A stretch of 64,000 nucleotides of DNA from Argentina anserina (taxonomy: Eukaryota; Streptophyta; Magnoliopsida; Rosales; Rosaceae). Position 1 is the stretch's first letter. The number at the start of each line of letters is the position of its first letter. Positions 59,247 through 64,000 of the stretch are shown here, piece by piece. Under the pieces are notes generated by a model, which was not told where the DNA came from, made no database searches, and saw only the letters and a list, made by a program, of their open reading frames with translations. The stretch covers positions 23,002,001 through 23,066,000 of the forward strand of contig NC_065876.1 in assembly GCF_933775445.1 (NCBI RefSeq), written 5' to 3'. The position numbers and the translations under genes were made by a program.

Positions 59247-59422
59247 GGTTTCTTACTAGAAAAGCTGGAGCATGATACGAACTGTTTGAAGGTCTGATTA
59301 ACCTTTTCTCAAGTAGTTCCTGAATCTGACTTCCATCTCTTTCCTATCTTCTTCCCTATAATGAGGGATGTCTTTGACATGGAAGATGATGTTCGCATCA
59401 TGCATCTTAAGCTGGCAATATA

Positions 59423-59710
59423 CTAGATCCTTGGTTGAGGATCTTCACTGATTACCGATTTTAACAAATTCTCTATTTCCGTAACAGTTGACACCTTCTT
59501 TTGCTCAACTCTATTAGCATATACCTTCAGGTTATGCTCTCTGATATATTCATCTTCTCCATCTGAGCATTCTAGTTCTAGTGAATTTGAGTCAGATTCA
59601 TTTTTAAGAAAATTGAACGCTTCTCCTGGCTCAGAGTCTTCTGAGTCTATGTTTGACACTATCCCACTGTGATTTTTTAAATGATCTTTTAGCAAAAAAA
59701 TGGGTTCCAA
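59423..59710 (-). pseudogene. Linker between viral protease and reverse transcriptase
   Basis: A 95-codon open stretch, acidic and serine-rich, lies between the protease and the reverse transcriptase and is part of the same broken polyprotein. It has no known domain. Confidence 0.45.
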
Positions 59711-59905
59711 AATGGGCTTATAATCACCACTCTTCGCTGACGACCTCTGATATTGATCCGTAAATCATTTTCCGGTGACACTTACTGCTTCTGCAATGCG
59801 AGAATCCCAGAAGAACTTACGGTTCTTCTCAAACCCAATCATTTGTGGATTTTGAACCACAGTTTGCTGGAGAAGGAAATCATTTCCGATCAACACATCA
59901 GCTCC

Positions 59906-60115
59906 CTAGCGTTCACATTGCCAGATAATCTTGCATATAAAATTTCCTCCACCTAAGGAAATGTTAACATTTCGCGCCATAGTGTTCATGATGATTTCAT
60001 GTTCTCCCATAGCGACTCCCGTAACTCCTCTTGGAGCTTTTTCCCAATATTCGTCTGGGATGGTATATCTCTTGGCAAGTGTATATCCTGAGCCACTGTC
60101 GACGAATGCATGCAT
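59906..60115 (-). pseudogene. Pararetroviral aspartic protease remnant
   Basis: A 69-codon stretch has the D-S-G catalytic triad near its start and the YTIPDEYW segment typical of the pararetroviral retropepsin. It runs into a stop at 59906. Upstream (60120-60600) the same polyprotein continues in broken form as lysine-rich sequence. Confidence 0.75.
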
Positions 60116-60649
60116 GTAGTATTTCTTGTATTTGGAGAACTTTAGTCATATGGTAATGTAGTTGCTAAATCTACTATTCTGAACTTGATTGACATTTTCT
60201 TCCTTTTTTCCTTTGGTTAGCAACTCCATGAAAGGGTTAATCCTTTCCATGATATGTTCTCTGGTGAGATGATGGTTTTTGCTAAAATGATCTTCTATTC
60301 CTTTGCTGGTCTTAACAGACTCTGTTAATTCTCTCTTCTGACTTAATGAAGTTACTAGCTTTACCCTTTTCAGGTCTTCTTCGAGCTTTGCCTTTTTTAA
60401 TTCTTCCTTTTGTTCTATAGAAGAAAATCCTTGATATGGAAGAATCTTCCTTATTGGTTTTCTTCTTATCTCGACCTATAAGATCTTTTTTTTCATGATT
60501 TCTTCTAATTCTTCTGTTGACTCACACTTTTCTGCCTTTGCATATAGATTTTTGAGTTTTTCAGCCTTAAGCATCCTCATTGGTCTCTTTGTATCTTCTT
60601 CTTCGAATGATTCTTCAAGGCATATATATGACTTTGTTCCCGAAGTGCT

Positions 60650-60946
60650 TCATTCTTCATAACTGGCAAACGAATGTCTATGGAATTTCAGGCTTATCTT
60701 TCCTCCCACGTCTTCATAGATTAATGCTTTGGTATTCTCAATTTTCTGGACTAGAGGAGTCAGATTCCACTCTCGTGGAAATGTCACCTCGTTCCATTTT
60801 GTAATATGTTTCTGCTCGGTATGATTTCTTGGATTGGTGAGGATGGATGTACTGATTCCGGGACTGTTAAGGAATTTAGTGTTTGGGGCAACATTTGAGC
60901 TTATGAGCTTATAATAGATTCGGTAATCTATGGCAAGCTCCATCAT
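60650..60946 (-). pseudogene. Probable movement-protein segment of the pararetrovirus
   Basis: A 98-codon stretch beginning MMELAIDYRIYYKL resembles the C-terminal part of the plant pararetroviral movement protein (30K type), and its place ahead of the protease fits. The identification rests on pattern memory of the family and should be read as likely, not proven. Confidence 0.5.
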
Positions 60947-61822
60947 TCCTTTTTCATATAAATCTTATCTGTCTTGATTCTCAACCTGAGACAGTGTGGT
61001 GCATCTCTAAGGTGCGTAGTGAAGTTTGTTATCCTGTCATCTTGTAAGAGACATAAGACAGAGCAGTCTATTGCATCTCTAGCTAGAAGTTTTATTCTAA
61101 CTTAAACCACTCCAATGTGTATGTATGAATAACTTCTTCGAATTGGTTCACTTACTTCTTTAAGAGTTATCAATCTTATGTTTGTTTCTTCGCCTGTTGC
61201 CGAAATGGTTAGTTCAAGAATCTTGAACCTGTGAGAATCAAGAAGGAAAGATCATCTCTTATAAATTTCGTTGAGTCTGAATTTAGAACTGTGGCCTCCC
61301 GTACACTTGACTCTATCTCACAAATTCTTGAGCATTGATGAGTTGTACATGAATTGTGCTCCTTTTGCTGAATACTTTGCTAAACATTTTCATGTTCCTT
61401 CTCTCAGTGAAACTAGAGGATTTCCAGGTAAGAAGATTAAGTTCACTAAACTTAAGGTTGCTTTCTTCTCCTGGGTAGGAAGGTAAGATCACATTGCTAG
61501 CTACATTTTGAGCTAGTTGTTCTTCATCGATTTTCTCTGTTCAAGCTTCAGCTTTCATCTTTTCTATGTTTTTTTTTAAAATGGGAGAGTTTAAGATTCA
61601 ATTCTCAGAATTGTTCTTCTAGCTCCAAATCTATTTCTTAAAGATATGTAATATTATAATTTTGTTGATGAATTATTGCTTTCAGGTTTTCAGCAATGGC
61701 TTCTGAAGTAGGAATATATATACGTTTTTTTGCTTCTTTGTCTCTTTCCTTGACTTTTACCTCAACCCTTTAGTTCATCCTATTTGGATGATAAGGGCTT
61801 CTAAATGCTCTTTAAGAATTTC

Positions 61823-62068
61823 TTAGGTTTTTCTTAGTTTAACTGCTTGCTCTTGGATGTTATTAGTAAGGGTTTCTGTTCGAACTAACTTCGTTTCTAT
61901 GTCTAGCATATATTGATTTTCTTTGAGGTAGTCAAGCTTTACTTCAAGCCTTCCAATCCTTATGATTACTTCTTCAAATTGATTGATCTTGAGATCAAAT
62001 CTCTCAAGTTGTACAAGCAGCTTTTCTGCAGCCTTGTTGCTGGATAAATGATTTAGAAATTCTATCAA
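61823..62068 (-). pseudogene. Coiled-coil frame near the 5' end of the pararetrovirus
   Basis: An 81-codon stretch with heptad-like leucine and isoleucine spacing (QLERFDLKINQFEEVIIRIG) lies between the primer site and the movement-protein segment. Small coiled-coil proteins are found early in several pararetroviral genomes. Its role is not assigned. Confidence 0.4.
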
Positions 62069-62340
62069 ACTTGGTCGGGTTGGGGTAAGTTCTTCAACTC
62101 CTATCTCTCGTTGAAGATGAGAGAATTCATCTTAGAGTGTATTCAATATTCTACAAGCGTACTCTTTCGAGTATTGATCCTCTTGGATATGTCTTGAATG
62201 AAAACACTTTTACCACCTATTAGAATCTTTTGTAATACAAAAGACATGATAATTTTTTTGGTTTGGATTCTCTCTTGTTACTTGAGAGAAGCCAAGTTTG
62301 TGGCATAAGGCTTTTAGCCTATCTGCTTTTGTGCTAAGCA

Positions 62341-62353
62341 GGCTCTAATACCA
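62341..62353 (-). promoter_or_regulatory. Primer-binding site (tRNA-Met like) of the pararetrovirus
   Basis: The minus strand reads TGGTATTAGAGCC, one base off the TGGTATCAGAGCC that pairs with initiator methionine tRNA. In this virus group the site marks the conventional start of the genome map, which fits its place before all other viral remnants. Confidence 0.65.
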
Positions 62354-64000
62354 GCTAGGGCGGATCTAACTGATGCTCAGATAGTTTTTTGTATTTCTGG
62401 GAAGGTTATTCCTATATTTTATTAACTTTTTACATTGCTCTTTTTCTTCTTAAAGTTCTTTATGAGAAATTTTAGCAAACGCTAATAATTCAAATCTAGA
62501 GGCTATTGCAATTGCTATAATGATAAAAATAACTGTTTACCTTTGAGTGTAGTATAAATTTATATACTTATAGTACGTATATAAACAAATTCATAAATCA
62601 AAATCCACCATGCTCCGTCAAAAATCTCTTTTTTTACCTAAATAGTACCTAAGGTAAAAGCATATGTGGATAGTACCCACTGCATATGATACAACGCTGC
62701 ACAGTAGCCGAATCTTATATCTTATCCTCATTTGCTTGCCAAATCACATCACAATCTCAATCTTAGAGAAAATCTTATGTTCATCAACCATACCACATGG
62801 CTCTTGCGACCGGCAAATCACAATGCAACGTGTGACAATTTTTTCCGACTTGGATTTTATTTGATTAAAGAAGGATGAACGAGAACCGGAGTTTTGTTTC
62901 TCCAATAAGATCTCGCGTTTTTCTTCTTCCCCTCAACGAGCAATAACCAGTCTCATTAGAAACAAACGTGCTCTCCATCTCCCTCTCCTCACTTTCTCCC
63001 GTACTCCACCTCAATCTCCCCCAGATCCAATGACTCCTCTGCATCTTCGCCACCATCCAATCACGTCCCCAATACCAATAATCAAATAGTCTTCAAAACT
63101 TGATTTATTGCAACAAGTAAGAATTACGGAAGTCTATGGAACCCATTTTGTGTATTGAAGAGATCCATATCTAAAGAAATTTGGGAAACATTGCAACAAG
63201 AATATATAGCTTCACAACTTCAATGAGTGGGGGCATCAGAGAGGGAAGCAGGTGGGATTCGGTGGTGCAAGCGATGCAAATGGGTCGGAAAAGCTTGGAG
63301 GTGGAATTGAGGTGGGTGTGGGAGAGGGGGAGCGGACCTGCGTGGTTTTAGTTTGATCAGAATATGGCTTTCCAATTTGCTTTTGTTTTCTTATTGAAGC
63401 CATGTTGAGGTGGAATATTATCTACACGTGTTGCGATGTGATTTGTCAATTGCATGAGCCACGTGATATGGTTGACACACCAAAGATTTTCTCCTCAATC
63501 TTTACCATTTAAAATTTCAGAACCAAGAGATACACTTATCCTCTTTTTTAGTGAGGACGCACACACATTACTCTAATCTTTATCTTTATATAGTAGTTTG
63601 TCCCAAAGACTAAAATATCGTTAATTACGGAAATATCGAGGGTTTAAAATGGAAATTTTAATGGAAATTTCGAAAAAATATCGATCTTGAAAAATAATTG
63701 AGAAAGTTGATGGAAATTTAAATAAAAATATGGAATTTTGGATGTAATTTTGAGAGATGCTTCTTTAATTAATTGTTTACTATATTTCATAAGAAAATAT
63801 TGTATAAGTTTTAGTTTATAAGAAGTTGTAGTGATTTGAGATTAAACAACCATCGATAATTTGTAAAATTTGATTTTAAAGTATAAACATCTAATTGACT
63901 TGAAAAGAATATAGTGAATAATGCATTGTTGAGCTTCTCTCATAAATTCATCATCAATTTATATGACAGGAGGTAAGTGGAAGAAAAATCTTAAGAAGAA
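62354..64000. other. Unassigned right end of the window
   Basis: No gene is recognised. A diverged inverted repeat links about 62740-62836 with 63423-63515 (both hold an ATCAACCATA.CAC.TGGCTC-like segment and AAATCACA), spaced by about 0.6 kb, which may be an old TIR element. From 63600 the DNA is AT-rich with repeated ATATCG and GGAAATTT words. Confidence 0.35.

Larger units (their letters stand above)
49800..62353 (-). mobile_element. Endogenous pararetrovirus (Caulimoviridae-like), decayed and split by a copia element
   Basis: On the minus strand, from high to low coordinates, come a methionine-tRNA-like primer site, a coiled-coil frame, a movement-protein-like segment, a linker, an aspartic protease, reverse transcriptase and the first part of RNase H. 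The copia element at 51714-58241 follows, and beyond it the rest of RNase H and a further frame. This gene order fits a plant double-stranded DNA pararetrovirus, not an LTR element: no LTRs flank it and there is no integrase. Every frame has stops or shifts, so it is a fossil. About 6.1 kb of viral DNA is left once the copia insert is removed. Outer edges are approximate. Confidence 0.82.

Overview
The window is nuclear DNA of a flowering plant, most likely a eudicot. The evidence is split genes with GT-AG introns, patellin and NPF transporter genes of plant type, and abundant plant transposons. A rosaceous host is a guess I cannot confirm from sequence alone. Three genes look intact, all on the minus strand: a patellin (18444-20661, 4 exons, 601 aa) and two NRT1/PTR (NPF5-like) transporters (28322-31019, 552 aa; 43775-46508, 563 aa). 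The two transporters flank a dead third copy (31612-41457), so this is a three-member tandem array whose middle member has been inflated from about 3 kb to about 10 kb by insertions.

Layout. 1-2404: mostly unassigned, with a possible plus-strand TATA box and first exon at the right edge. 2405-8010: a very young Ty1/copia element (LTRs differ at one base) with a disabled gag-pol. 8051-11400: a pseudogene of the RNA polymerase III second-largest subunit (minus strand). 11385-15715: a 5'-truncated, decayed copia element. 18341-20960: patellin and its flanks. 21513-24645: two truncated LINE-like retroposons with target-site duplications. 26067-27380: a Mutator-like TIR element carrying two opposed copia LTRs and a small hAT MITE. 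28253-46508: the NPF array, with a second Mutator-like element, three hAT-type elements in or beside it, and other insertions. 48626-49271: a further hAT-type element. 49800-62353: an old endogenous pararetrovirus (Caulimoviridae-like, minus strand) split inside its RNase H domain by a second, complete-LTR copia element (51714-58241) of the same family as the one at 11385-15715. 62354-64000: no gene recognised.

How it fits together. The transporters probably move nitrate or small peptides across a membrane and the patellin is a lipid-binding peripheral membrane protein; I see no shared pathway. The main story is layered insertion: target-site duplications let the order of events be read (pararetrovirus, then copia; copia LTR, then hAT MITE; NPF duplication, then successive insertions into one copy). 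I did not find a convincing new biological system. The best leads are the structural oddities listed as findings.
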